Part shown: in pieces, positions 1 through 7,635 of the stretch
Numbering within the stretch: position 1 is the stretch's first letter
How the letters are laid out: every line of letters begins with the position of its first letter
NCBI GenBank assembly: GCA_964539025.1
Contig: CAZIFA010000006.1
Location: 122,287 to 186,286 of the forward strand
Reading direction: 5' to 3'
DNA: 64,000 nucleotides
From: Micavibrio_A sp964539025
GTDB lineage: Bacteria; Pseudomonadota; Alphaproteobacteria; Micavibrionales; Micavibrionaceae
Notes under the pieces: model-generated
What the model saw: the letters and a program-made list of their open reading frames with translations, nothing else
What the model was told of the DNA's origin: nothing
Database searches by the model: none
Made by a program: the position numbers and the translations under genes

Positions 1-1
1 T

Positions 2-421
2 CTGATGATCGGCGATGGATCGAATAAAAAATCCATCGCCTATGTCGGCAATGTCGCTGCGTTTTTGCAATTCCTTTTGGAGAGAAAAGAATCCGGTGAG
101 ATTTATAATTATGCCGACAAGCCCGATTATTCGATGAAGGATTTTATGGGCATTATTTATGATGCGTTGGGCAAGGAACGTCCGGCTTTTGCACTGCCGT
201 TCCCAGTTGGGCTTGGCGCAGGATATACGTTCGATGCGCTGTCCCGCGTGACAGGTTACCGTTTCCCGATCAGCGCCGTGCGCATTCGAAAATTTTGTGC
301 CGATACGACCTGCGGAGCTGACAAAGCGCGCCGCGCGGGGTTTGTCGCGCCGTACACGATTGAGCAGGGGATTGCCCGTATGATCGGCCATGATTTCCCA
401 CAAGAAAAGAAGGCCGCGTAG
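2..421 (+). CDS. NAD-dependent sugar epimerase/dehydratase, C-terminal part (cut by window edge)
   Basis: This is the last ~139 residues of a protein whose start lies before the window. The segment near the front, with SIAYVGNVAAF and later IYNYADKPDYS, matches the C-terminal substrate-binding lobe of short-chain NDP-sugar epimerases/dehydratases (the conserved 'hV.DVA.a' and 'YNv.d' positions). The Rossmann NAD-binding half is not in view, so the substrate cannot be named. The stop codon is 2 bp before a glycosyltransferase start, which suggests one operon for surface polysaccharide or lipid-linked sugar synthesis. The family call is fairly safe; the exact reaction is unknown. Confidence 0.7.
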   Translation: MMIGDGSNKKSIAYVGNVAAFLQFLLERKESGEIYNYADKPDYSMKDFMGIIYDALGKERPAFALPFPVGLGAGYTFDALSRVTGYRFPISAVRIRKFCADTTCGADKARRAGFVAPYTIEQGIARMIGHDFPQEKKAA

Positions 422-423
422 CG

Positions 424-1590
424 ATGAAGGGTAAAAAGTTTTTTTTGATCGTTAATGATATGGCATGGTTCTGGTCGCACAGATTGCCATTGGCGCGCGC
501 CATTATTGCACAAGGAGCGGAGTTACATCTGGCGACCAACGATGCGCAAAACAATGCCGAAATATACGCCATGGGGATTACGGGACACGATCTTCCCAAA
601 CATACGGGGTCTTTTAATCCGTTGATTCAGATCAGGCTGGCATGGGAGATTTTTAAAACCTTAAAAAAAGTTCAGCCCGATATCGTGCATGCGATCACGC
701 TGCGCCATGCGTTCTATACCGGCCTTGCTTCGCGTTTTACGGGAACGCGCAATGTCGTGTTTACCATCGCGGGGCTGGGATCGTTGTTCGGTTCGGATAA
801 GCCGCAGATAAAATTGGTGCGCGCGATTATAGTGCCGTTGTTCCGACTGGCTTTTAACGGCGAGGGACGGTTTGTGATCTTTCAAAACCCCGATGACGCC
901 CGCGCGCTGGTTAAATCTGGCGCGATTGAAAAGGAACGCTGCGCCGTTATTCGCGGTTCCGGTGTTGATCCTGTGCAGTTTTCTTATAAAGAAGAGCCAG
1001 CGAGCGATGCGCCGATAGTGCTGTTCCCCTCACGGCTTTTAAAAGCCAAGGGGATCGGCGAGTTCGTTCACGCGGCGCGTATTTTAAAATCCAAGGGTGC
1101 GCGGGCACGGTTTCAAGTGGCGGGCGATATCGCGCCCGGCAATCATGATTCCATCACGCGCGAGCAATTGACGGATTGGGTGAATGAAGGCGTGATAGAA
1201 TGGCTAGGTCAGAGATCGGATATGCCTGCGCTGATGGCGGCGGCGAGTATCGTGACGCTGCCATCCTATTACGGCGAGGGCGTGCCGAAGGTTTTGCTTG
1301 AAGCGGCGGCAACGGGCCGCGCGATAGTGACGACTGATATGCCGGGTTGCCGCGAAACGGTGGAAAACGGCGTGAGCGGAATTTTAGTTGAGGCAAGAAA
1401 CTCATGGGCGCTGGCCGATGGAATTGAAAAACTTCTGGCTGATCCTCACTTGCGCAAATCCATGGGTGAAAAAGGCCACGTGCGGATCGAAGCTGATTTC
1501 ACGGTTGAAAAGGTGAATGCGAAAACGCTCACCGTGTATAAACGCCTTCTTCCCGGACATGAAAAAGCGGCCCAGAAACAGGCCGCTTGA
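424..1590 (+). CDS. Glycosyltransferase family 4 (GT-B fold)
   Basis: A 388-residue retaining GT4-type glycosyltransferase. The N-terminal lobe carries the acceptor-side pattern (AWFWSHRLPLARAI near residue 14, then the DIVHAITLRHA region near 85). The C-terminal lobe carries VLFPSRLLKAKGI near 200 and the nucleotide-sugar signature GEGVPKVLLEAAATGRAIV near 280, where the E...E pair belongs to the donor site. It most likely adds a sugar to a lipid-linked or capsular/O-antigen precursor at the cytoplasmic face of the inner membrane. The ATG at 424 follows the epimerase stop by 2 bp, so translation is probably coupled. Donor and acceptor cannot be deduced. Confidence 0.88.
   Translation: MKGKKFFLIVNDMAWFWSHRLPLARAIIAQGAELHLATNDAQNNAEIYAMGITGHDLPKHTGSFNPLIQIRLAWEIFKTLKKVQPDIVHAITLRHAFYTGLASRFTGTRNVVFTIAGLGSLFGSDKPQIKLVRAIIVPLFRLAFNGEGRFVIFQNPDDARALVKSGAIEKERCAVIRGSGVDPVQFSYKEEPASDAPIVLFPSRLLKAKGIGEFVHAARILKSKGARARFQVAGDIAPGNHDSITREQLTDWVNEGVIEWLGQRSDMPALMAAASIVTLPSYYGEGVPKVLLEAAATGRAIVTTDMPGCRETVENGVSGILVEARNSWALADGIEKLLADPHLRKSMGEKGHVRIEADFTVEKVNAKTLTVYKRLLPGHEKAAQKQAA
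1563..1590 (-). terminator. Rho-independent terminator of tRNA-Gly(GCC)
   Basis: On the minus strand an 8-bp stem AAGCGGCC/GGCCGCTT with an 8-base loop is followed by TTTTTC. It lies directly downstream of the minus-strand tRNA-Gly. Unusually it is embedded in the last codons of the convergent glycosyltransferase gene. Confidence 0.7.
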
Positions 1591-1613
1591 TTCTATATAC
1601 ATTGGGGTCCGAT

Positions 1614-1688
1614 TGGAGCGGGTGACGAGATTCGAACTCGCGACCCTTACCTTGGCAAGGTAATGCTCTACCCCTGAGCTACACCCGC
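1614..1688 (-). tRNA. tRNA-Gly(GCC)
   Basis: The minus strand reads as a complete cloverleaf: acceptor GCGGGTG/CACCCGC, anticodon loop TTGCCAA giving GCC, T-loop TTCGAAT, discriminator T, and an encoded CCA at 1614-1616. The terminator hairpin follows within 25 bp. Confidence 0.95.
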
Positions 1689-1788
1689 GTCCGCATCGAA
1701 TTGTGCATTTATAAGGAATCGGGATGGAAAATCAAGGCCCAAATTCAGGCCTTGATTTCAGGTATTTAGCCTCATGGATCGTATTTCA

Positions 1789-1900
1789 TGTCACCCCCGC
1801 GAAGGCGGGGGTCTGGCCAACAAATACGTGCGCAGCTTCGCTGCGCTCTTCCCGGATCCCCGACGTTAATGCCTGCCTGCGGCAGGCCTCGGGGATGACA
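1789..1900. repeat. Intergenic palindromic element, copy 1 (TGTCAC...GATGACA)
   Basis: The ends form an inverted repeat (TGTCACCCCCG... and ...CGGGGATGACA), with internal hairpins CCCCCGCGAAGGCGGGGG and GCCTGCCTGCGGCAGGC. Three further elements with GTCAT...ATGAC ends occur at 5924, 21211 and 25832. No coding sense is seen. The family is a dispersed palindromic repeat; its function is unknown. Confidence 0.7.
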
Positions 1901-1909
1901 AAAAGCGAT

Positions 1910-2188
1910 TTAAACCCCGATCTGGACCAGCGGGACCATATAGCCGTAGGGCTCGGAACCAGCCTCGGCCATGGCGATCACGATGATATTGGGGCTGGCA
2001 TGTACGATGGTTGCCGTCTTAGGGCAGATCTCGCACGGCATAAGGGCGCTTTCCTCGTCAGGTGTGTCGAAGACCAGCGAGAACAGGCGCTGGTCCCTAT
2101 AATATTCGACATGCTTTATATCGGCGGGAAATGTTTGGTTAGACCCCAAAATCAAGCGACCGTCCATAGTTTGTCCTAATCTTATCAT
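1910..2188 (-). CDS. Small protein of unknown function (92 aa)
   Basis: I do not recognise the family. The protein is acidic and mixed alpha/beta in appearance, with a CEIC pair near residue 53 and a C-terminal stretch SPNIIVIAMAEAG. Its ATG overlaps the stop of the upstream 70-residue gene (ATGA, 2185-2188), a coupling that supports both being translated. The two genes lie alone between tRNA-Gly and proX on the opposite strand. The only competing reading is an antisense ORF on the plus strand, which has no ribosome binding site or family features. Confidence 0.55.
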   Translation of the reverse strand: MIRLGQTMDGRLILGSNQTFPADIKHVEYYRDQRLFSLVFDTPDEESALMPCEICPKTATIVHASPNIIVIAMAEAGSEPYGYMVPLVQIGV

Positions 2189-2397
2189 GGCGCTAACCTA
2201 TTAGACGGCTTTTCGCCGAAATAATGTTCCATGCGTAGTCGCTCACGAGGGTCATTATAGGTGATGGGAAGATCTTGTTTAGGCTCGATAAGCCCGAAGT
2301 CTTTTTTAAAGTTAAGAGGTGGGTCGTCGCGATTGAGGGGACAAAAGTCTATAGTTGAGTAAATACCCAGCTGTGCCAGTGTTTGTTTTTGTTCCAT
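2185..2397 (-). CDS. Small protein of unknown function (70 aa)
   Basis: First gene of a two-gene minus-strand unit. An AGGGAT ribosome binding site precedes the ATG at 2397. The sequence is hydrophilic and proline-rich, without a signal peptide, membrane segment or recognised motif. It overlaps the start of the next small gene by 4 bp (ATGA). Function unknown. Confidence 0.5.
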   Translation of the reverse strand: MEQKQTLAQLGIYSTIDFCPLNRDDPPLNFKKDFGLIEPKQDLPITYNDPRERLRMEHYFGEKPSNRLAP

Positions 2398-2532
2398 CTC
2401 TGATATCCCTGTTTAAAAGTTTTTTTATAGTTAATACAACAATGCCATAGCGGCCTTGGCCTTTTCAAATTTGTCAGGGAACCTTTTCGCTAGCCCTTGC
2501 AAAGACTGGATTTTTTGGCCATAGCTAGTTTC

Positions 2533-3081
2533 ATGACACAAAGCGCCGCCAAGCCCGAATCGGATGATTTGCCGACCTCGCCGCAAGCCCTGATGGATTA
2601 TTTAAAATCCCTCGGGATCGCGTTCACGCTCTATAACCACAAGGCCGTGTTCACCGTGGCCGAGGCGCAGACGGTGGAACACGAAATTCCCGGCACCCAT
2701 TGCCGCAATCTATTTTTTCGCGACCGCAAAAAGAATAATTTCCTCGTCGTGCTACAAAACGCGACGGAGGTGGATATTAAAAAGCTCGCGCCCGTGATTG
2801 GGGCGGATAAACTCTCCTTCGGATCGGCGGAGCGGCTCTGGGAATATCTTGGCGTGAGGCCGGGATCGGTTTGCCCTTATGCGATCATCAACGATACGAA
2901 CAAGGATGTGAAAATCCTGCTCGATAAATCGATGATGGAAACCGATCTGGTGAGTTATCATCCGCTGGTCAATACGATGAGTATTACGGCCAAGCCTTCG
3001 GATTTGGTCAAGTTCATTGAAAGCACGGGGCACGCGGCCCATATCGTCGATCTAAGCCCGGCCGCGCCGGACAAGGAATAA
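2533..3081 (+). CDS. proX: ProX-type free-standing prolyl-tRNA editing protein (YbaK/INS superfamily)
   Basis: A 182-residue YbaK/ProX-domain protein, related to the INS editing domain of bacterial prolyl-tRNA synthetase. Such proteins hydrolyse mischarged Ala-tRNA(Pro) in trans. Visible family features are the opening alpha-beta unit (LGIAFTLYNHKAVFTVAEA), the HCRNLFFRDRKKNNF strand-turn with the conserved K, and GSVCPYAIINDT near residue 113, corresponding to the 'GsvSPf.' motif. The ATG at 2533 is preferred over the upstream start at 2497 because homology begins after it. Free-standing ProX usually accompanies a ProRS without its own INS domain, which matters because a ProRS with INS is encoded at 37176. 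Confidence 0.88.
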   Translation: MTQSAAKPESDDLPTSPQALMDYLKSLGIAFTLYNHKAVFTVAEAQTVEHEIPGTHCRNLFFRDRKKNNFLVVLQNATEVDIKKLAPVIGADKLSFGSAERLWEYLGVRPGSVCPYAIINDTNKDVKILLDKSMMETDLVSYHPLVNTMSITAKPSDLVKFIESTGHAAHIVDLSPAAPDKE

Positions 3082-3083
3082 TT

Positions 3084-3572
3084 GTGAGCCACGAACCATT
3101 AGACATTAGAAACAAAATAGAAGAATTTGCGACACAAATTTGTAAGAAACCATTTTTAGGACTGGTTTTTCATGTCCCTGAAATCTGGGCAAGACCCAAC
3201 TTATGCTATTTAAACGTCATGGAGAAAGTTAACAAGTCCGGGGGAAAAGAGGTTTATGGTTGGACCTTCAATTTTCGAAAATCAAATGTGGGCCATTATC
3301 TATTTGCTACGCATCACTGTATTTGGGGCTCTCCAGATGGGAATCCGATCGACATAACACCGTTCAATGAAGAACCAAAGCATCATCCCATTACTCAAGA
3401 TGGTAGTGTATTATTTTTAATCGATGATACAGCTATGCCTTTGATTAAAGGGGATGTCATAGCTCCGTTACCATTGAGATTTTTTGCTATCGAGGATAAT
3501 CAAGAAATAAAAGAATATGTCGCAAAATTGAATTCTGATGAAAGTGATAAATATAAGATGCTAGGATTTTAA
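3084..3572 (+). CDS. Hypothetical protein (162 aa), compositionally unlike neighbours
   Basis: GTG start 2 bp after the proX stop; the stop abuts the next ATG, so it sits inside a tight run. Not recognised. The sequence is aromatic- and histidine-rich in the centre (HYLFATHHCIWGSP), ends acidic, and has no signal peptide or membrane segment. Codons are clearly more A/T-rich than proX and cnoX on either side, which suggests recent acquisition or a fast-evolving gene. Confidence 0.7.
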   Translation: MSHEPLDIRNKIEEFATQICKKPFLGLVFHVPEIWARPNLCYLNVMEKVNKSGGKEVYGWTFNFRKSNVGHYLFATHHCIWGSPDGNPIDITPFNEEPKHHPITQDGSVLFLIDDTAMPLIKGDVIAPLPLRFFAIEDNQEIKEYVAKLNSDESDKYKMLGF

Positions 3573-4514
3573 ATGGGACTTTTTGGATTGGGATCATCGA
3601 AACCACCGCAACAGCCCGCCGAGGATATGGGATATATCTATGATGTGACGACGGCGGAGTTTCAATCACGCGTGGTCGAGGCGTCGATGGAAGTGCCGAT
3701 CCTCGTCGATTTCTGGGCGCCATGGTGCGGACCGTGCAAGCAATTGATGCCGATATTAGAGGCCGAAGTGAACGCCGCGCGCAGCGAAGTTTTGATGGCC
3801 AAGGTCAATATCGATGAGAATTCCGATCTGGCGCAGGCGCTGCGCATTCAATCGGTGCCGACCGTCATGGCGTTTTTCAAAGGTCAGCCAGTGACCGCTT
3901 TTACAGGCGCGCGTCCGCAATCGGAAATCAAGAAGCTGATAGAGCAACTGGTCAAGATATCGCGCTCTGCCAAACCGGAGGCCATCGATATTCCCGAAAC
4001 GTTGCGAAAAGCAGCCGAATGCATCGCGATGGGCGAAGAGCGTTTTGCGCAGGAGATGTATCTGCAAATCATGCAGCAAGACCCGAACAATGTGGATGCG
4101 CATGTCGGCATGGTGCGCGCGATGATTAGCGCGGGCGCTATTGACCATGCGGAACATTTTATGACGCAGGTGTCGGAAAGCGTTGCCAAGAACCCGAATT
4201 TTGCGGCGGCCAAAACTGCATTGGAATTGGCCAAGGGTGCAGGCGAGGCATCGGCCAAACTCAAACCACTTTTGAAAAAAGTGGAAAGCGCGCCGGACGA
4301 TCATCAGGCTAGGTTCGATTTGGCGACAGCACAATTTGCCAGCGGGCAGAAGGCCGAAGCTATCGACAATCTTTTGCACATTATAAAGAGTGATAGGGCG
4401 TGGAACGATGAGGCGGCGCGTAAGGAATTGTTAAGGTATTTCGAGGCGTTGGGCTTTGCCGACCCGTTATCTATCGAAGGGCGGAAAAAACTATCCCGCC
4501 TCCTGTTTTCTTAA
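3573..4514 (+). CDS. cnoX: CnoX-like thioredoxin with TPR domain (co-chaperone)
   Basis: A 313-residue protein with an N-terminal thioredoxin fold carrying WCGPC (Cys52, Cys55) and cis-Pro region SVPTVMAF, followed by about 170 residues of TPR-like helices (ERFAQEMYLQIM, DHAEHFMTQVSE and similar). This is the architecture of CnoX/YbbN, a holdase that protects proteins from oxidation and hands them to GroEL. The E. coli protein has lost one active-site cysteine, whereas alphaproteobacterial members keep CGPC, as here, so it is probably an active reductase. A Lon-domain protein gene follows 23 bp later. Confidence 0.85.
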   Translation: MGLFGLGSSKPPQQPAEDMGYIYDVTTAEFQSRVVEASMEVPILVDFWAPWCGPCKQLMPILEAEVNAARSEVLMAKVNIDENSDLAQALRIQSVPTVMAFFKGQPVTAFTGARPQSEIKKLIEQLVKISRSAKPEAIDIPETLRKAAECIAMGEERFAQEMYLQIMQQDPNNVDAHVGMVRAMISAGAIDHAEHFMTQVSESVAKNPNFAAAKTALELAKGAGEASAKLKPLLKKVESAPDDHQARFDLATAQFASGQKAEAIDNLLHIIKSDRAWNDEAARKELLRYFEALGFADPLSIEGRKKLSRLLFS

Positions 4515-4537
4515 AATATTGGCTTATATAACTTTTC

Positions 4538-5170
4538 ATGACCAGCGCATCGCTTAAACAAGACCTTCCCGATGAACTGCCGATCTTTCCGCTCGGCGGC
4601 GTGCTGTTATTACCCCGCGGTCAGTTGCCTTTGAACATTTTCGAGCCGCGTTATATTGCGATGGTGGATGAGGCGGTTTCGACTAGCCGTTTGATCGGTA
4701 TGGTGCAGACGAAAGAAGACGGGGATATTTATAAGATCGGATGCGCGGGGCGGATCACGAGTTACAACGAAACATCGGATGGGCGGTATGAAATTGTTCT
4801 GACCGGAATTTGTCGTTTTCACATAGATGAAGAATTGGGACAGAAAAACGGGTTTCGCCGCGTGAAGGCCGGGTGGAAAGATTTCAAGCACGATGTCGAG
4901 CCGATGGAATGTCTCGACATGGACCGTCCGAAACTTCGCAGTCTTTTGAAGAATTATTTCGAACAGCAGGGGTTGACCTGTAGCTGGGAAGCGGTCGATA
5001 AAGCGGGCGATGAAAAACTGATAACCTCGCTGGCCATGATTTGTCCGTTCGAGGGCAAGGAAAAACAGGCGTTGTTAGAGGCCCCGTGCTGCAAGGAACG
5101 AGCGAAATTATTCATGACGCTGCTGGAGATGGAAATCAAAGGCGGCTGTGGGTGTGGTGGCAGGCATTAG
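4538..5170 (+). CDS. LON N-terminal (substrate-binding) domain protein
   Basis: A 210-residue stand-alone Lon N-domain protein without the ATPase or protease parts. It opens with the family signature LPIFPLGGVLLLPRGQLPLNIFEPRY (residues 14-39, with IFPL and L.IFEPRY conserved) and continues with GMVQT and GCAGRI. The C-terminus is cysteine-rich (CC near 186, GGCGCGGRH at the end), which could bind metal. Such proteins are commonly encoded beside cnoX and trm112 in alphaproteobacteria; the molecular role is poorly known. Confidence 0.88.
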   Translation: MTSASLKQDLPDELPIFPLGGVLLLPRGQLPLNIFEPRYIAMVDEAVSTSRLIGMVQTKEDGDIYKIGCAGRITSYNETSDGRYEIVLTGICRFHIDEELGQKNGFRRVKAGWKDFKHDVEPMECLDMDRPKLRSLLKNYFEQQGLTCSWEAVDKAGDEKLITSLAMICPFEGKEKQALLEAPCCKERAKLFMTLLEMEIKGGCGCGGRH

Positions 5171-5172
5171 AT

Positions 5173-5493
5173 TTACCAGCAGGCAGGTTCTCTGTATTCG
5201 ATCCGGGCGGTTTCTATTCTTACATCGCGAGTGATGATGGCAATGTTATCACTGTCTTCACTGTGGGGATCGGCTTTGCGCATATCCAACAGGGCCAGGA
5301 ATAGAGCCGTTCTAGGCTTGCCTGTGTCTATCAGCCCGAGCGGGTGTGTGGGATTTTCTTGTGTGTTGGCTGCAGCTTCGCGCAGTTCGATTATTGCGGC
5401 TTCGGCGATTGCAAAGGAATTTTTCAAAACAGCGTTGGCGGTAAGCCGTGTTTCTATTTCATGAAAATCTTTTGTTTGTTGTAAAGTGCTCAT
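5173..5493 (-). CDS. Small protein of unknown function (106 aa)
   Basis: Minus-strand ORF convergent with the Lon-domain gene, 2 bp from its stop. An AAAGGGG ribosome binding site precedes the ATG at good spacing. The sequence is acidic and mainly helical, with an alanine-rich helix (NSFAIAEAAIIELREAAAN) and no recognised family. An overlapping plus-strand ORF is probably its shadow. Confidence 0.5.
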   Translation of the reverse strand: MSTLQQTKDFHEIETRLTANAVLKNSFAIAEAAIIELREAAANTQENPTHPLGLIDTGKPRTALFLALLDMRKADPHSEDSDNIAIITRDVRIETARIEYREPACW

Positions 5494-5594
5494 AAAAATA
5501 CCCCTTTGTGTAGAAATCTTTCAGTGACCCTAGAGCATTTTTTTATAAAAAGTCTACTCTTTTCAAACCTGCAAAACCTGCTTATAACCAGTCT

Positions 5595-5765
5595 ATGCCC
5601 GCGATAGACCCGAAACTGCTGGAAATCCTCGTTTGCCCCTTAACCAAGGTGCCGCTGCGTTATGATGCAGGGAAACAGGAACTTATTTCCGATCAGGCGG
5701 GGCTGGCCTACCCTATCCGCGACGGCATCCCCGTCATGCTGGTCGAAGAGGCCCGGAAGATTTAA
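5595..5765 (+). CDS. Trm112 family protein (YcaR-like)
   Basis: A 56-residue gene beginning MPAIDPKLLEILVCP and ending with IRDGIPVMLVEEAR, the standard Trm112 pattern (LLEILVCP...L.Y.......AYPI.DGIP.ML). In bacteria this zinc-ribbon-like protein is an activator or partner of methyltransferases; only the first Cys of the usual zinc set is present, as in many bacterial members. The stop codon directly abuts the TTGACA of the putative leu promoter. Confidence 0.9.
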   Translation: MPAIDPKLLEILVCPLTKVPLRYDAGKQELISDQAGLAYPIRDGIPVMLVEEARKI

Positions 5766-5794
5766 TTGACACTATCGGCGCCTTTTCGTAAGAA
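5766..5794 (+). promoter_or_regulatory. Putative sigma-70 promoter of the leuA leader
   Basis: TTGACA at 5766-5771, 17-bp spacer, then TAAGAA at 5789-5794. The expected start of transcription falls on or within a few bases of the leader-peptide ATG at 5802. Confidence 0.45.
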
Positions 5795-5801
5795 TACCTT
5801 C

Positions 5802-5855
5802 ATGGTTATGCACCACAAAAACCTTCTACTGGCCCTCCTCCTTATGACCCCCTGA
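5802..5855 (+). CDS. leuL: Leucine-rich leader peptide of leuA (LeuL-like)
   Basis: A 17-codon ORF, MVMHHKNLLLALLLMTP, with six leucine codons in a seven-codon stretch. It lies about 160 bp upstream of leuA, exactly where an attenuator peptide would be. Scarcity of charged tRNA-Leu would stall ribosomes on the Leu run and change folding of the RNA that follows. The ATG seems to lie at the 5' end of the transcript, so it may be translated leaderless, as described for rhizobial trpL. Prediction from sequence only. Confidence 0.65.
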   Translation: MVMHHKNLLLALLLMTP

Positions 5856-5894
5856 CGGGGTATGAGGCCGCAAATGCTGGCCTACCTTCAGGGG
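5849..5894 (+). promoter_or_regulatory. Attenuator-like competing hairpins before leuA
   Basis: Two mutually exclusive structures share CCCC at 5849-5852. One is a short hairpin CCCC-tgac-GGGG (5849-5860). The other is a longer stem CCCCTGA (5849-5855) with TCAGGGG (5888-5894) enclosing AGGCC/GGCCT. The leader stop codon lies inside the stem. No long T-run follows, so control may act through Rho or translation of leuA rather than a classical terminator. Confidence 0.5.
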
Positions 5895-5923
5895 ATTAAA
5901 TCGAAACAATCAAAAATATTAAC

Positions 5924-5995
5924 TGTCATCCTGAACCCCGTAGGGGTGAAGGATCTCAAAAGGTAAGAGATTCTTCGCTGGCGCTCAGAATGACA
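5924..5995. repeat. Intergenic palindromic element, copy 2 (TGTCAT...ATGACA)
   Basis: Inverted ends TGTCATCCTGA and TCAGAATGACA surround a short centre containing CCCCGTAGGGG. It lies between the leu attenuator and leuA, so it becomes part of the leuA mRNA leader. Confidence 0.7.
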
Positions 5996-6013
5996 TTGAA
6001 GTAAGGAGTCAAA

Positions 6014-7561
6014 ATGACAACCAAAGACAAAATTATTATTTTCGACACCACGTTAAGAGATGGCGAGCAATCGCCCGGATGCTCGATGAATCTCGAAGAA
6101 AAACTGCGTATGGCAAGATTGCTCGATGAGATGGGCGTCGATGTCATCGAGGCGGGATTCCCGATAGCAAGCCCGGGTGATTTCGAAGCCGTTAACGAGA
6201 TCGCCAAGACCATCAAGTGCGCAACGGTGTGCGGATTATCCCGTGCCATCGAGCGCGATATCGATGTGGCGGGCGAGGCGTTGAAGCCAGCGAAAAATCC
6301 GCGTATTCACACCTTCATTTCCACGAGCCCGCAGCATATGCGGTATCAGTTGCAGATGGATGAGGAACAAGTTCTGGAATCCGTTGTGGCGTCCGTAACA
6401 CGTGCGCGTAAATACACGGACAATGTTGAATGGTCGGCGATGGATGCGACGAGATCGGATTGGGATTTCCTGTGCTGTGCGATTGATGCTGCCATTCGTT
6501 CCGGTGCTACGACGATCAATATTCCGGACACGGTCGGTTATGCCGTGCCGGTGGAATTTGGAGAATTGATCACGTATATACGCAACAAGGTTGCCAATAT
6601 CGATAAATGCGTGATTTCTACGCATTGCCACAACGATCTGGGCTTAGCGGTTGCGAATTCTTTGGCCGGTGTTGCGGCGGGCGCGCGGCAGATTGAATGC
6701 ACGATCAATGGAATCGGCGAGCGGGCAGGCAATGCTGCGCTCGAAGAAGTCGTGATGGCGCTTAAAACCCGTTCTGATCGCATGCCGTTTGAATGCAATG
6801 TCGATACGACAATGATCACAAAGGCTTCACGTACGCTGGCGGCAACGATTGGATTTAGCGTCCAACCGAACAAGGCGATTGTGGGTGCCAATGCGTTTGC
6901 ACATGAAAGCGGCATCCATCAGGACGGTGTTTTGAAGAATGCCAGCACGTATGAAATTATGACGCCGGAGTCGGTGGGCCTCACAAGATCGGAATTGGTT
7001 TTGGGCAAACATTCGGGGCGTCATGCGCTTAAATCCCGTGTCACGGAATTGGGATATGAGCTGGGCGATAACGCGCTGAATGAGTTGTTCAAACGCTTCA
7101 AGGATCTGGCCGATAAAAAGAAAGTCGTGTTCGATGACGATATCATCGCGTTGATCGAAGACGAGGTTGGCGCGGAAGGCGACGATATCCGCTTCCAGTC
7201 CTTGCAGGTTGTGGCGGGATCGAAGGGTCCGCAGACGGCGGAACTGGAACTGACCATCAACGGCGAAGTGAAATCTATTAAGGTGGACGGCAACGGCCCG
7301 GTTGATGCGATCTTCAAGGCGATCCGCGCCATTGTGCCGCACGAGGACGCCGTGCTGCAGCTTTATCAGGTGCACGCCATCACCGGCGGCACCGACGCGC
7401 AGGCGGAAGTCACGGTGCGTCTCGAAGAAAACGGTAAGACGGTCAATGGATCGGGGACAGATGCCGATACACTGGTTGCCTCGGCGCGGGCCTATATCCA
7501 CGCGCTTAATAAGCTTCTCACCAAACGGGCGAAAACTAAGCCTGCGGATGCAGCGGCCTAA
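6014..7561 (+). CDS. leuA: 2-isopropylmalate synthase
   Basis: A 515-residue enzyme that condenses acetyl-CoA with 2-oxoisovalerate, the first committed step of leucine synthesis. The N-terminal TIM barrel carries FDTTLRDGEQSPG (residues 10-22, metal and substrate site) and the HCHNDLGLAVAN motif near 206 (metal-binding His pair). The C-terminal LeuA dimer/regulatory domain begins near 395 and would bind leucine for feedback inhibition. An AAGGAG site precedes the ATG. The upstream leader peptide indicates a second control layer by attenuation. No other leu genes are adjacent. Confidence 0.97.
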   Translation: MTTKDKIIIFDTTLRDGEQSPGCSMNLEEKLRMARLLDEMGVDVIEAGFPIASPGDFEAVNEIAKTIKCATVCGLSRAIERDIDVAGEALKPAKNPRIHTFISTSPQHMRYQLQMDEEQVLESVVASVTRARKYTDNVEWSAMDATRSDWDFLCCAIDAAIRSGATTINIPDTVGYAVPVEFGELITYIRNKVANIDKCVISTHCHNDLGLAVANSLAGVAAGARQIECTINGIGERAGNAALEEVVMALKTRSDRMPFECNVDTTMITKASRTLAATIGFSVQPNKAIVGANAFAHESGIHQDGVLKNASTYEIMTPESVGLTRSELVLGKHSGRHALKSRVTELGYELGDNALNELFKRFKDLADKKKVVFDDDIIALIEDEVGAEGDDIRFQSLQVVAGSKGPQTAELELTINGEVKSIKVDGNGPVDAIFKAIRAIVPHEDAVLQLYQVHAITGGTDAQAEVTVRLEENGKTVNGSGTDADTLVASARAYIHALNKLLTKRAKTKPADAAA

Positions 7562-7635
7562 AAGAAAAGGCCATAGTTGGTTAAAAAATAGTTAATGTTA
7601 AAAGTGCTTTAATGTTGCCCATATAGAGTGGGTGC

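Noticed and set aside
1724..2179. 151-codon plus-strand ORF
   Set aside because: It runs through the palindromic element and antisense to two coupled small genes; no ribosome binding site and no family pattern.
7555..7572. GGCCT...AGGCC hairpin at the end of leuA as a terminator
   Set aside because: Only a 5-bp stem and no following T-run; too weak to call.
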